From NCBI GenBank assembly GCA_021639365.1, contig JAJXHK010000008.1:3432-67431 (forward strand): a DNA stretch of 64,000 nt, written 5' to 3'. Under the pieces are notes generated by a model. That model searched no databases, had not been told where the DNA came from, and saw only the letters and a program-made list of their open reading frames with translations. This DNA is from Collinsella aerofaciens (GTDB taxonomy: Bacteria; Actinomycetota; Coriobacteriia; Coriobacteriales; Coriobacteriaceae). The position numbers and the translations under genes were made by a program. Below, piece after piece: positions 1 to 7,922 of this stretch (positions are counted from its first letter, which is position 1; the number at the start of each line of letters is the position of its first letter).

Positions 1-308
1 CGTTCACCCTCACCGAGGGCTTCGGCGCCGGCATGGGCGGCATGACCGAGACCTGCGGCGCCATATCGGGCGCCGTGGCCATCATGGGCTTTGTGATGAG
101 CGACGGCATGGAAAACCCCAAGACCAAGGGGCAGACCTACAAGCTGTCGCGTGAGATCGCCAAACGCTTTGGCGAGAAGAACACGACGACCATCTGCGGC
201 ACGCTCAAGGGCATTGGCTCGGACCAGGGTCCGCTCCGCAGCTGCCCCGGCTGCATCGACGATGCCGTCGAGATCGCCTGCGACGTGCTGAAGCAGCTCG
301 CCGAGTAA
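1..308 (+). CDS. C-GCAxxG-C-C family protein, C-terminal part
   Basis: The reading frame is open from the left edge of the window to the TAA at 306-308, so the true start lies outside. About 101 residues are visible. They contain spaced cysteines in the contexts ETCGAISGA, TICGTLKG and RSCPGCIDDA, the cysteine/glycine pattern that names the C-GCAxxG-C-C family. Proteins of this family are small, probably cytoplasmic, and of uncertain function; the cysteines are often assumed to bind metal or a redox cofactor. Nothing here allows a more precise role. The family call is fairly safe, the biochemical role unknown. Confidence 0.75.
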   Translation, partial: FTLTEGFGAGMGGMTETCGAISGAVAIMGFVMSDGMENPKTKGQTYKLSREIAKRFGEKNTTTICGTLKGIGSDQGPLRSCPGCIDDAVEIACDVLKQLAE

Positions 309-321
309 ACGACAGCAACAC

Positions 322-369
322 AAAACGACGGCCGGCGCGCCTGGGATATCCCATGGCACGCCGGCCGTC
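322..369 (-). terminator. Intrinsic terminator after yigZ
   Basis: A 15-bp GC-rich stem (327-341 with 355-369, one mismatch) closes a 13-base loop. Read on the minus strand it is followed by GTTTTGTG. It lies 5 bases past the yigZ stop and may also stop transcription coming from the left. Confidence 0.7.
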
Positions 370-373
370 GCCG

Positions 374-1012
374 TTAAAACTCGGCAAACTCGGGAGTGCC
401 GACCTCGATCTCCTCGCGGCCAGCCATAAGCTCGCGCATCTTTGCGCAAAACGGCTCCTGCTCCCCCGCCTTAAATACCAAATGAAGTGTCACAGCGTCC
501 GCGTAGTCAGTGTCCGAAACCTTGGCGCCCGAGTCCTGCGCCAGACGAAGCACCTGCTCATACTGCGGATAAGCCACATGCACGTCAACGGGCACAACGC
601 TCGTCATCTCAACGATCTGCCCGGCTTCCTGCGCCGCCGCAACCGCCGCCTGCGTCGCCGCCGTATAGGCACGCACCAGGCCACCTGGCCCCAACAGGGT
701 ACCGCCAAAATAGCGCGTCACCACACAGCATACGTTTTTGAGTCCCGCACCACGAAGTACTTCAAGCGTCGGCATGCCGCTGGTTCGGCTCGGCTCACCG
801 TCATCGCTCTGGCGCTCGCGCCCATCGACCAAAATCCATGCGGGCACATTATGACGAGCATCGTAATGGCGCTTGCGAACCATCTCGATAAAGGCATTTG
901 CCTCGTCCTCGGACTCAATATGGACCAGCTGGGCAATAAACCGACTCTTGCGGTCCACAAACTCGCCCGAAGCCTCAATATTCGATTGCAGAGTAAAATA
1001 GCTGTCCAACAA
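374..1012 (-). CDS. yigZ: YigZ/IMPACT family protein
   Basis: A 212-residue cytoplasmic protein of the YigZ (UPF0029/IMPACT) family. The N-terminal IMPACT domain covers about residues 15-130 and shows the family motifs DDGEPSRTSGMP (70-81), RYFGG (100-104) and LGPGGLVRAY (about 106-116). The C-terminal part matches the small second domain of YigZ proteins. Known members bind nucleic acid or ribosome-related factors, but the bacterial role is not settled. The start is TTG at 1010-1012 with AGGGGC a few bases upstream; no ATG lies in a better position. It appears monocistronic, with a strong terminator right behind it. Length and motifs are normal for the family. Confidence 0.92.
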   Translation of the reverse strand: MLDSYFTLQSNIEASGEFVDRKSRFIAQLVHIESEDEANAFIEMVRKRHYDARHNVPAWILVDGRERQSDDGEPSRTSGMPTLEVLRGAGLKNVCCVVTRYFGGTLLGPGGLVRAYTAATQAAVAAAQEAGQIVEMTSVVPVDVHVAYPQYEQVLRLAQDSGAKVSDTDYADAVTLHLVFKAGEQEPFCAKMRELMAGREEIEVGTPEFAEF

Positions 1013-1240
1013 AGCCCCTCAACAACAAGCAAAGCAACAAACAGCCTCAATAATACGGCAAAGCCCGTACCGACAACCCCGGTAAATAGAACGGCGACGC
1101 CGATGATTCCGTAAACGAAAGCGAGAACCCGTCAGCGCGAGCAAAGTGCCTTGGAAGACGAGATCGCAACAAAAATGAGGCTGCCGATGACCAGGTAAAG
1201 ACAGCGAGACGGCGTCAGCTGAGTCGATTTGGCCCGAAAG
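1013..1240 (-). pseudogene. Possible remnant of a small membrane protein
   Basis: On the minus strand, one frame reads as hydrophobic peptide with typical membrane composition: LYLVIGSLIFVAI, then SSSKALCSR, then a TGA, then in the same frame LAFVYGIIGVAVLFTGVVG and further hydrophobic residues into the start of yigZ. No ATG or ribosome site fits, and the in-frame TGA splits it. It could be a decayed two-helix membrane protein or chance hydrophobicity. The region also carries an inverted repeat (1204-1307). I do not recognise a family. Confidence 0.2.
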
Positions 1241-1307
1241 AGGAGGGAGCACGCCTTATGGCGGCGACCGACGAATGAGCGCCAAATCGGCCAGCTGACG
1301 CCGTCGC
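1204..1307. repeat. Long imperfect inverted repeat
   Basis: The left arm 1204-1233 and right arm 1281-1307 are reverse complements except for a 2-base insertion and a 3/2-base internal mismatch. The core CGGCGTCAGCTG and the outer CGATTTGGC match exactly. The loop is 47 bases. There is no clean T-run on either side. It lies between rnpB and yigZ. Confidence 0.6.
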
Positions 1308-1325
1308 AGCGTCAACATAGTTGCT

Positions 1326-1686
1326 AAGTGGGCCTGTAAGCCGGGTTCTGTCGTGAACGGTCATTTATCTTGTCTGCACGTTACCGTGCAGCTCCACGCA
1401 CGCTACCCGAACGCGGACCGGGCCGGCCCATAGCGTTCCTATTCGCGCTTGCTCCGGATGGGGCTTGCCAAGCCGCCGCGTTACCACGACGCTGGTGGTC
1501 TCTTACACCACCGTTTCAGCTTTTCCCTTTACGCCTTGCGGCGCAGGTGGGAGTCTTCTTTTCTGCGGCGCTTTCCGTCGGATCACTCCGCCCGGCCGTT
1601 AGCCGGCATCCCGCCCTCTGGAGCCCGGACTTTCCTCACGCGTACTGCAAGCAGTACATCGCGCGACCGTCTGGCCCACTCAGCAG
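1326..1686 (-). ncRNA. rnpB: RNase P RNA, bacterial type A
   Basis: Catalytic RNA of ribonuclease P, which removes the 5' leader of tRNA precursors. Read on the minus strand it begins near GAGTGGGCCAGACGG. It contains the universally conserved GAGGAAAGTCCGGGCTC block (around 1621-1637) and ends with ACAGAACCCGGCTTACAG and GGCCCACTT, the pairing partner of the 5' end. The length of about 360 nt suits an actinobacterial type A RNA. A TACACT hexamer about 10 bases upstream of the 5' end could be its -10 element. Exact ends are estimated from the conserved P1 helix. Confidence 0.95.
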
Positions 1687-1759
1687 TTCAAGAGTGTAGC
1701 ACACCGTCAGCGCAAGCGATGACACGACAGGCGAGCTCGACACGATAAACCAAGAACCG

Positions 1760-1905
1760 CCCATGCGTTACAATAGTCCCGTCGATGGGCAACGTCGTCA
1801 GTCGAGACGCGACCGCGCTCCGCACCCCTCCGTCTACTCGGTGCGTTCCCGCCTCCTCCCCGAGGCGGGATGTCGGCATTTTTTCATGCCGCGACAACTC
1901 AATAA
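1760..1905 (+). ncRNA. Candidate small RNA or leftover regulatory spacer
   Basis: The 320-base gap between rnpB and rpsA holds no convincing protein gene. On the plus strand it has a TACAAT hexamer (1769-1774), a paired GCACC/GGTGC (1822-1844), a strong stem CCCGCCTC/GAGGCGGG (1848-1869) and a run of six T (1879-1884). This is the order promoter, structure, terminator expected of a small RNA. No -35 match and no known RNA family were recognised, so this is only a candidate. Confidence 0.2.
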
Positions 1906-1950
1906 CTAACGGACGACCTAGGCGGCAATCTGCCGTTTCGCTCGCAAAAC

Positions 1951-1981
1951 AAAAAGGGACCCGCCCTTTCAGGCGGATCCC
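1951..1981 (-). terminator. Intrinsic terminator after rpsA
   Basis: On the minus strand a GGGATCCGCC / GGGCGGGTCCC stem with a 4-5 base loop is followed by TTTTTG. It lies 27 bases beyond the rpsA stop. Confidence 0.85.
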
Positions 1982-2007
1982 TTAAAACAAGTGATCGTCA
2001 AACCGAT

Positions 2008-3174
2008 TTACTCGGCGTCGGTCTCCTCGTCCTTCTTCTCGGAAGGCAGCGGGGTAACCTCGATCTCGACGCCCAGAGTCTCAGCAGCGGACTTCATGGA
2101 CAGGGAGATACGACGACGGTCGAGGTCGATCTCCATGACCTTGACCTGAACCTTGTCGCCCACGTGGGTGACCTGAGAAGGCTGATCGACGTGCTTGTTG
2201 GCCATCTCGGAGATGTGCACCAGGCCCTCGATGCCCTCGCCCAGGTCGACGAAAGCGCCGAACGGGACAAGCTTGGTCACAGTGCCCTCGACGATAGCGC
2301 CGACGGGGTACTTCTTGACCAGTGCGCGCCACGGATCCTCGGTGGTCTGCTTGAGACCCAGGGAGATGCGCTCGCGGTTGAGATCGACGTCGAGAACCTC
2401 GACCTCGACTTCCTGGCCGACCTTGACAACCTCGGAAGGATGGTTGACGTGGTTCCAGGAGAGCTCGGAGATGTGGATGAGGCCGTCGATACCGCCGAGG
2501 TCGACGAAGGCGCCGAAGTCGACGATGGAGGAAACGGTGCCCTGGAGACGCATGCCAGACTTGAGCTTGGACAGGATCTCGGAGCGCTCAGCCTTACGGG
2601 ACTCCTCGAGAACGACGCGACGGGAGAGGACGACGTTGTTGCGGTTGCGGTCCATCTCGATGACGCGGGCCTCGATGCGGGTGCCCATGTAGGAGGTGAG
2701 GTCCTTGACACGACGGAGGTCGACGAGGGAAGCAGGCAGGAAGCCACGCAGGCCGATGTCGAGGATCAGGCCGCCCTTGACAACCTCGATAACCTCGCCC
2801 TCGACGTTCTCGCCGGAGTTGAACTTCTCCTCGATGCGGTTCCAAGCACGCTCGTACTCGGCACGCTTCTTGGACAGGACCAGACGACCGTCCTTGTCCT
2901 CCTTCTGGAGAACCAGAGCCTCGATGGGATCACCGAGTGCAACGATGTCTGCAGGGTTAGCGTCCTTGCGGATGGACAGCTCGCGGACCGGGATAACGCC
3001 CTCGGACTTGAATCCGATGTCAACGAGCACCTCGTCATGCTCGATCTTAACGACAGTGCCGTTAACGAGATCGCCCTCATCAAAGTCGGTAATCGTACCG
3101 TCGATGAGGTTGTTCATCTCCTCCTCGTTGACATCGTCAAGAGAGAAAATGGACGAGTTCTGAATCTCACTCAA
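2008..3174 (-). CDS. rpsA: 30S ribosomal protein S1
   Basis: A 388-residue protein with four S1 RNA-binding repeats at about residues 34-101, 119-184, 205-273 and 290-360; repeats three and four have the classic VDFGAFVDLG/VPFGAFVDLG motif. S1 helps the 30S subunit bind and unfold mRNA. Four repeats is the usual actinobacterial number, against six in Escherichia coli. The acidic tail (EKKDEETDAE) is typical. The start is TTG at 3172-3174, with AAAGGGG seven bases upstream and no suitable ATG. It is monocistronic, with its own terminator and a likely promoter at 3306-3334. Confidence 0.95.
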   Translation of the reverse strand: MSEIQNSSIFSLDDVNEEEMNNLIDGTITDFDEGDLVNGTVVKIEHDEVLVDIGFKSEGVIPVRELSIRKDANPADIVALGDPIEALVLQKEDKDGRLVLSKKRAEYERAWNRIEEKFNSGENVEGEVIEVVKGGLILDIGLRGFLPASLVDLRRVKDLTSYMGTRIEARVIEMDRNRNNVVLSRRVVLEESRKAERSEILSKLKSGMRLQGTVSSIVDFGAFVDLGGIDGLIHISELSWNHVNHPSEVVKVGQEVEVEVLDVDLNRERISLGLKQTTEDPWRALVKKYPVGAIVEGTVTKLVPFGAFVDLGEGIEGLVHISEMANKHVDQPSQVTHVGDKVQVKVMEIDLDRRRISLSMKSAAETLGVEIEVTPLPSEKKDEETDAE

Positions 3175-3489
3175 AGGTGGACCCCTTTCGAACTACGGGG
3201 CCCCGATTGCTAGGACCTACAGAAGGGTGCGACAAGCACACAACGTTTAGGAACACTCGGGAGCCGACAGATACTAATGTGACGCTTATGCAATCACGTT
3301 CGTATAGATTACGGGGAAATTACTTCGATTTCAAGCGCGAACTGCGATTTTTTACTCGTATGGAGACTTTTTCGCAATCTTGTGGACGACCGTCTCCGTA
3401 AGTTGACGATAGGCCGTTAGGTATACGGCTTTGGGGTAAAGTATCCGGAACCAACGATTCTGGAACGATTTTTCGAGAAAGGTGCCCGC
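3175..3489. promoter_or_regulatory. Divergent promoter region of rpsA and the HAD gene
   Basis: This 315-base AT-rich spacer contains no gene. On the minus strand TTGAAA (3329-3334), a 17-base spacer and TAATCT (3306-3311) make a reasonable sigma-70-type promoter for rpsA, leaving a leader of about 125 bases. A plus-strand promoter for the HAD gene is probably near 3400-3450 but no clear pair was found. Confidence 0.45.
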
Positions 3490-4248
3490 GTGCTCAAAGC
3501 AGTCGTTTTCGATATGGACGAGACGCTTCTTAGCATCAACCTCAACGCGTTCATCCTTCGCTATTTTAAGGATGTCTCGTCGATGCTCGCGGATATCGGG
3601 CGCCGCAGCCGCGGTGGCACGATGGCACGCCTCGGCACCATCCTGGTCGACCTCAACGCCAACCGCCGAAGCGGCACGGACAACCGCACCAATCTTGAGT
3701 TTTACCGCGCCGAGGTCGAGCGCAGATGCGGCATCTGCCTCTCCGATCCTATCATCTACGAGGCATTTACCTACTACGACCGCGAAGTTCTTCCGCATAA
3801 GAATGACGACGTCATCAACGCCCACGCCATGCCGGGCGCACACGCCGCGCTTCAGGCCGTACAGGACGCAGGGCTGCGCTGCGCGCTCTTCACCAACCCT
3901 AGCTTTCCGCAGGGGGCCATCGAGTGCCGCATGGGTTGGGGCGACCTGGCCGACGCCCCCTTTGAGCTCGTCACGCACATGGGAAACACCACCCGCTGCA
4001 AGCCCGATGCCACCTACTATCTAGAGCAGCTTCAGGTGATGGGGCTCGAGCCGCACGAGGTCCTTATGGTGGGCAACGATCCCAAACGCGACTTCCCTAG
4101 CCCCGCCTGCGGCATTCAGACTGCCTATGTAGGCCAGGGCAAGCCCAACCGAGTCACCTGGCGCGGAACCATGGAAGGCTTCGCCCGCGACTTTAACGCC
4201 GTAGTAGAAGCCTTCTACGAGCACCAAGTGGCCGATGCACTAAGCTAG
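3490..4248 (+). CDS. HAD family hydrolase
   Basis: A 252-residue haloacid-dehalogenase-superfamily phosphatase. Motif I is DMDET (residues 8-12, with both catalytic aspartates), motif II is TNPS (135-138), the conserved lysine is in CKPD (about K171), and the acidic motif IV region is MVGNDPKRD (about 193-201). Such enzymes dephosphorylate small metabolites; the substrate cannot be read from the sequence. The GTG start at 3490 follows AAAGGTG. No operon partner is visible: rpsA diverges and a DeoR gene converges. Confidence 0.85.
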   Translation: MLKAVVFDMDETLLSINLNAFILRYFKDVSSMLADIGRRSRGGTMARLGTILVDLNANRRSGTDNRTNLEFYRAEVERRCGICLSDPIIYEAFTYYDREVLPHKNDDVINAHAMPGAHAALQAVQDAGLRCALFTNPSFPQGAIECRMGWGDLADAPFELVTHMGNTTRCKPDATYYLEQLQVMGLEPHEVLMVGNDPKRDFPSPACGIQTAYVGQGKPNRVTWRGTMEGFARDFNAVVEAFYEHQVADALS

Positions 4249-4344
4249 TCTCCAAATCCGGAATGGGGCAAACATCAGGTACGTTTGTCCCATGCTTCGT
4301 TACGTGGGCAACGGCTTGAGGGCAAGATGCGACGGCGCGGTGTC

Positions 4345-5082
4345 TTAGGCCGTGATCATTTTGACGCGCTCACCGATTTTGGCGTCGCGCTTGTCGGAGA
4401 TGACAGTAAAGCCCTCCAAATCGCGCACCTTTACATTTGAAAACACGTGGAACTTGGAACTATCGGCGAGCACGTAACTCGTCTGGGCGTTCTGCATCAC
4501 GATGCGCTTTTTGATGGCCTCGGGATAACCCGGCGTCATGATGCCGCGGTCCTCGTCCACCGCGTTGACGCCTATAAACGCCCGGTCAAAATACAGCTCA
4601 CGCAACGTGTTCTCCACCATTGGCCCGGTCAGTGAGCAGGTGACGGGATTGAAGTCGCCGCCAATAACCACCACCTTGGCCGCGAGCTCGCCCGTAAAGC
4701 GACATGCATAGCCATTGGTGGTGTAGATGGTTACCGGCTTATCAACGAGTATGCCCAGGAGGGCCGTCGCAGTGGTACCAGAATCGACATAGACTGTCTC
4801 GCCGTCCTCGACCTCCGCCGCCGCGCGGCGCGCGATCAGGTCTTTCTCGCTACTCCGCTGCGCGCCCTTTTCAAAGACACTCGCCTCGTGAGCCGCAGAA
4901 TGCAGCTTGACCGCACCACCGGTCAGATACTCGATGCTCCCCCGCTTCTCGAGCTCCTTGAGGTCGCGGCGCAGCGTAGACATCGACACGTCGGGCATAA
5001 AGGCCGCGAGCTCGTCGATCTTGAGCAGGTCGGCCTCCCTAAGCTTGTTAAGAATCAGTTCATGGCGCTCATACGGAATCAT
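4345..5082 (-). CDS. DeoR/GlpR family transcriptional regulator
   Basis: A 245-residue regulator of the DeoR family. Residues 1-55 form the winged helix (PYERHELILNKL, then STLRRDLKELEKRG). The rest is the DeoR sensor domain, a phosphosugar-binding fold with the motifs YVDSGTT and IGGDFNP. These proteins usually repress sugar genes until a sugar phosphate binds. I start at the ATG 5080-5082, because AAGGAAC precedes it; a further in-frame ATG ten codons upstream has no ribosome site. It lies downstream of the EIIBC/isomerase operon on the same strand, so that operon is its most likely target. Confidence 0.9.
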   Translation of the reverse strand: MIPYERHELILNKLREADLLKIDELAAFMPDVSMSTLRRDLKELEKRGSIEYLTGGAVKLHSAAHEASVFEKGAQRSSEKDLIARRAAAEVEDGETVYVDSGTTATALLGILVDKPVTIYTTNGYACRFTGELAAKVVVIGGDFNPVTCSLTGPMVENTLRELYFDRAFIGVNAVDEDRGIMTPGYPEAIKKRIVMQNAQTSYVLADSSKFHVFSNVKVRDLEGFTVISDKRDAKIGERVKMITA

Positions 5083-5141
5083 CGGCGTTCCTTCCTTTTC
5101 ATCTATTTTCAAAGTTTAACCTAATTAAGCCAAGCAAAAGC

Positions 5142-5173
5142 AAAAAGGGTCGCTGCCATATAAGCAGCGACCC
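5142..5173 (-). terminator. Intrinsic terminator after the PTS EIIBC gene
   Basis: A perfect 10-bp stem (5147-5156 with 5164-5173) is followed on the minus strand by TTTTTGCTTTTGC. It separates the PTS operon from the DeoR gene. Confidence 0.9.
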
Positions 5174-5232
5174 TTTATCAGATGGAGGTCGGTCTTGGCC
5201 TTGAGCTCATGACGCAGGGTCTCAAAGCGAGA

Positions 5233-6606
5233 TTAGGCGAGTTGATCGTCCTTACCAGTAAAGATGTAGCCGAGCACGCCGGCAACAACAGCCGAAATAG
5301 CCATGCCGATCATGGCGAAAGCGAAGTTCATCGGGTCGGAGGAGACGAAGGCCGGGAACGTGGTGACGGAGCCAAAGACAAAGGCAGTGGTGACGACCTT
5401 GAAGAGGCCGAGGAACGCACCGCCGCAGGCACCGCCGATGATCTGAGCCAGGAAGAGCTTCTTGTTCTTGACGAGCATGCCAAAGAGCGTGGGCTCGATG
5501 ATGGCAGAGAGGCAGATGGTCACGGCGCCGGTCATGGCAAAGCTCTTGAGCTTCTGGTCGCGGGCCTTGAGGAAGACGCCGAGGGCGCACCCGATAACGG
5601 CAAAGTTGCAGGCAAAGGTGGCCGGGCAAATGTAGTCGAAACCGTTGGAGGCAATATTGTTAATCATGATGGGGTTAACGGCCCAGTGAATACCCATCGA
5701 GACGAGCACGGACCAGCCGCCGCCCACCAGGATGCCAGCAAGCACGTTGGAGCGGGCGATGAGCCAGTTGACCACGAAGGCGATGCCCTCGCCGGCATAG
5801 ACGCCCAAGGGGCCGATCACGAGCATGGTGGCGGGAACCATGATGATCAGCGAGACCGCGGGGAGCACGACGAGCTTAAGGGTCTCGGGCACATGCTCAT
5901 CCAGGAACTTATAGAGGAACGAGTAAACCCAGATGGCGATGATGGCCGGGATAACGGTGGAGTTGTAGCTCATAAGCACCACGGGAATGCCAAAGAACTC
6001 GCTCATGGCGCCGTTGCCCGCATCGCCCATCAAGCCGATAAAGTCGGGATAGAGCAAACAGGCGCAGATCAGGGCCGACAGATACGGGCTCGCACCAAAG
6101 CGTTTGCCCGATGAGAAGCCCAGAAGCACCGGCAGGAAGTAGAACACGCTCATCGAGAGGGTGTAGAGGATGGTGTAGGTGCCCGTGCCCTCGGTGATAA
6201 GGCCAAGCTGAACCGCAAGGATCAGCAGGCCGCGGAGGATACCGGAGCCGGCCATGGCGGGCAGCAGCGGAGCAAAGACGCCCGAGATGGCGGAGAAGAT
6301 CTTAGAGACGATGCCCTCGTCAGAGGAGGCGCTTGTGGAGACCTCGGCGCCCGAACCCTTGACGAGCGGCTCGAACTTCTCGTAGAGCTTGGGCACCTCG
6401 GTGCCGATCAGCACCTGGTACTGGCCGGCAGAGTTGACGGTGTTGACCACGCCGTCAACCTCCTTGACGGCCGCGTCGTCGCACCTGGAATCGTCGCGCA
6501 GGTTCAAGCGAAGACGGGTAGCGCAGTGTGTCATGCCCGAGATATTCTCGGGGCCGCCCACGGCGGCAAGAATGCCCTTGGCAGTAGCTTCCCAATCGCG
6601 TTTCAT
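5233..6606 (-). CDS. PTS EIIBC component, glucose/beta-glucoside superfamily
   Basis: A 457-residue membrane permease of the phosphotransferase system. Residues 1-75 are the EIIB domain with the phosphocysteine C28 in GMTHCATRLR. A Ser/Thr-rich linker follows, then the EIIC domain (about 100-450) with about ten membrane segments, including the GIHWAVNPI and SAIIEPTLFG regions of the family. It imports and phosphorylates a sugar; the substrate is not evident. There is no EIIA domain, so it must borrow one. The start is set by GGGGAGG ten bases before the ATG at 6604-6606. It lies 7 bases behind the isomerase gene, so the two are one operon. Confidence 0.92.
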   Translation of the reverse strand: MKRDWEATAKGILAAVGGPENISGMTHCATRLRLNLRDDSRCDDAAVKEVDGVVNTVNSAGQYQVLIGTEVPKLYEKFEPLVKGSGAEVSTSASSDEGIVSKIFSAISGVFAPLLPAMAGSGILRGLLILAVQLGLITEGTGTYTILYTLSMSVFYFLPVLLGFSSGKRFGASPYLSALICACLLYPDFIGLMGDAGNGAMSEFFGIPVVLMSYNSTVIPAIIAIWVYSFLYKFLDEHVPETLKLVVLPAVSLIIMVPATMLVIGPLGVYAGEGIAFVVNWLIARSNVLAGILVGGGWSVLVSMGIHWAVNPIMINNIASNGFDYICPATFACNFAVIGCALGVFLKARDQKLKSFAMTGAVTICLSAIIEPTLFGMLVKNKKLFLAQIIGGACGGAFLGLFKVVTTAFVFGSVTTFPAFVSSDPMNFAFAMIGMAISAVVAGVLGYIFTGKDDQLA

Positions 6607-6613
6607 AAAATGA

Positions 6614-7552
6614 TTACCTCCCCATCGCACAGAAGAGCTCGCGCACGAGCGCGGCCGCTTCGAGTGCATCGTTTGCGTCGATCACGGACTGGATTTTTTC
6701 ATGGCCCACGCTTTCCAGGGCGTCATTCATAAGCTTCATCATAGCGAGGTTATGAGCGCACTCCCCTTCAGCATCCTCGATAATCGGGAACGTATCGAAG
6801 TAGATGGCGTGGTCAAAGGCGTATTTCTTGAGATAGAAAAGCATTTCGAGCGTCTTGACAGGCGTAGCCATGCCAATCATGAGCCCGTCGTCCATCACGC
6901 CGTAACCATCGTTGAGGTGAATGCCGTAGAGCTTGCCGGCGCGGCCGAAGATATCGGTAGCCATCGCGGGGTTCTCGTGCTTCATGAGCATATGACAGTA
7001 ATCGAGCGTGACACCCAAATTCTCGCGGTCCACCGCGTTGAGGATCATGCCGGTGAGGCCCATCGTATCGATATAGGCGTAGCTGCGCTCCTCATAGGGC
7101 TTGTACTCGATGGAGATATGCAGGTCGGGTGCATAGTCGCAGACCGCCTGGAACGCCTTAACGAGGTTGTCAAACACGCGGGTGTAGTCGATCTGGAAGC
7201 TGTAGTCAAAGCCATCGTGACCGAGCCAGATCGTCACGGTATCGCCGCCGCAGGCGCGACAGTAGTCGCAGGCCTCATAGCAGAGCTTAAGCGCCTCCCC
7301 AGCGAGCGCGGGATCCTGGTTGCCCAGGTCACCATTGATGAAGTCGCTGCGGAAACGAAGGGCCGTGCCGTTGAGCTTGAGATCGTGCGCGTCGAGCTTG
7401 GCCTTCATCTCCTCGGCGGAGATGCCTGCCACATGCTCGGGGTAGTTAAGGTCCACATGGGTGAGGCCGACACGCTGGAATTGATCGAAGACGTGGTCGA
7501 TGTTCTTCTCACCGGTTCGGTAGTAAGAGTTGATACGGGTTGCGAATTTCAT
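6614..7552 (-). CDS. Sugar phosphate isomerase/epimerase, TIM barrel
   Basis: A 312-residue protein of the xylose-isomerase-like TIM-barrel superfamily (AP endonuclease 2 fold). Candidate metal ligands appear in order: Glu in SIEYKP, Asp in TLDYCH, His in GIHLNDG and Asp in IYFDTFP, the layout seen in tagatose/allulose 3-epimerases, with Asp instead of the usual final Glu. It is the first gene of the operon with the EIIBC, so it probably isomerises or epimerises the imported sugar or its phosphate. The substrate is unknown. The promoter candidate at 7641-7669 lies upstream. Confidence 0.82.
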   Translation of the reverse strand: MKFATRINSYYRTGEKNIDHVFDQFQRVGLTHVDLNYPEHVAGISAEEMKAKLDAHDLKLNGTALRFRSDFINGDLGNQDPALAGEALKLCYEACDYCRACGGDTVTIWLGHDGFDYSFQIDYTRVFDNLVKAFQAVCDYAPDLHISIEYKPYEERSYAYIDTMGLTGMILNAVDRENLGVTLDYCHMLMKHENPAMATDIFGRAGKLYGIHLNDGYGVMDDGLMIGMATPVKTLEMLFYLKKYAFDHAIYFDTFPIIEDAEGECAHNLAMMKLMNDALESVGHEKIQSVIDANDALEAAALVRELFCAMGR

Positions 7553-7835
7553 CGCTGAGCTGCCTTTCCTGTAAGGAAACGTTCAAGCGGGAAGCCCCGA
7601 CCGTTGCGCGCATTTGGACAGGTACCTCTTCCGCAACTACAGTCTATTGCAACTATTTCTCATTCGCAATCATCTTTTTCCATTCTTATTCATGTAGTTT
7701 CATAGTTATTGCATAGTGAACCAGCTTTTACCTGTACTTTAGTTGATGAATACACCTGACACTCGTTGAAACTTTATGATTCTCCTTGATTTCAACTACC
7801 GTTTACCGCCGAATATCAACCATTCACCGGCAAAG
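7553..7835 (-). promoter_or_regulatory. Promoter region of the EIIBC/isomerase operon
   Basis: This gap contains no gene. On the minus strand TTGCGA (7664-7669), a 17-base spacer and TAGACT (7641-7646) form a likely promoter. The motif GTTGCAATAG and near copies (TATGCAATAACTAT, TAGTTGCGG) recur between 7630 and 7720 and could be sites for the nearby DeoR regulator; that link is inferred from proximity only. Confidence 0.4.
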
Positions 7836-7868
7836 AAAAAGCACCTGCCCACTATGCAGGCAGGTGCT
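7836..7868 (-). terminator. Intrinsic terminator after the cysteine desulfidase gene
   Basis: A stem AGCACCTGCC / GGCAGGTGCTT (7840-7868) is followed on the minus strand by TTTTCTTTGCC. Confidence 0.85.
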
Positions 7869-7922
7869 TTACAGCCACATGCGCGACGACTTCAACAGGA
7901 AAAATGCAGTATCTCAGAGCCC

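Noticed and set aside
2164..3213. 349-codon plus-strand frame opposite rpsA
   Set aside because: Antisense to a clear S1 gene and made of Asp/Leu/Val-rich filler; a shadow frame.
4260..4295. Hairpin TGGGGCAAAC / GTTTGTCCCA as terminator of the HAD gene
   Set aside because: The stem is real, but no T-run follows on either strand, so a terminator call is not supported.
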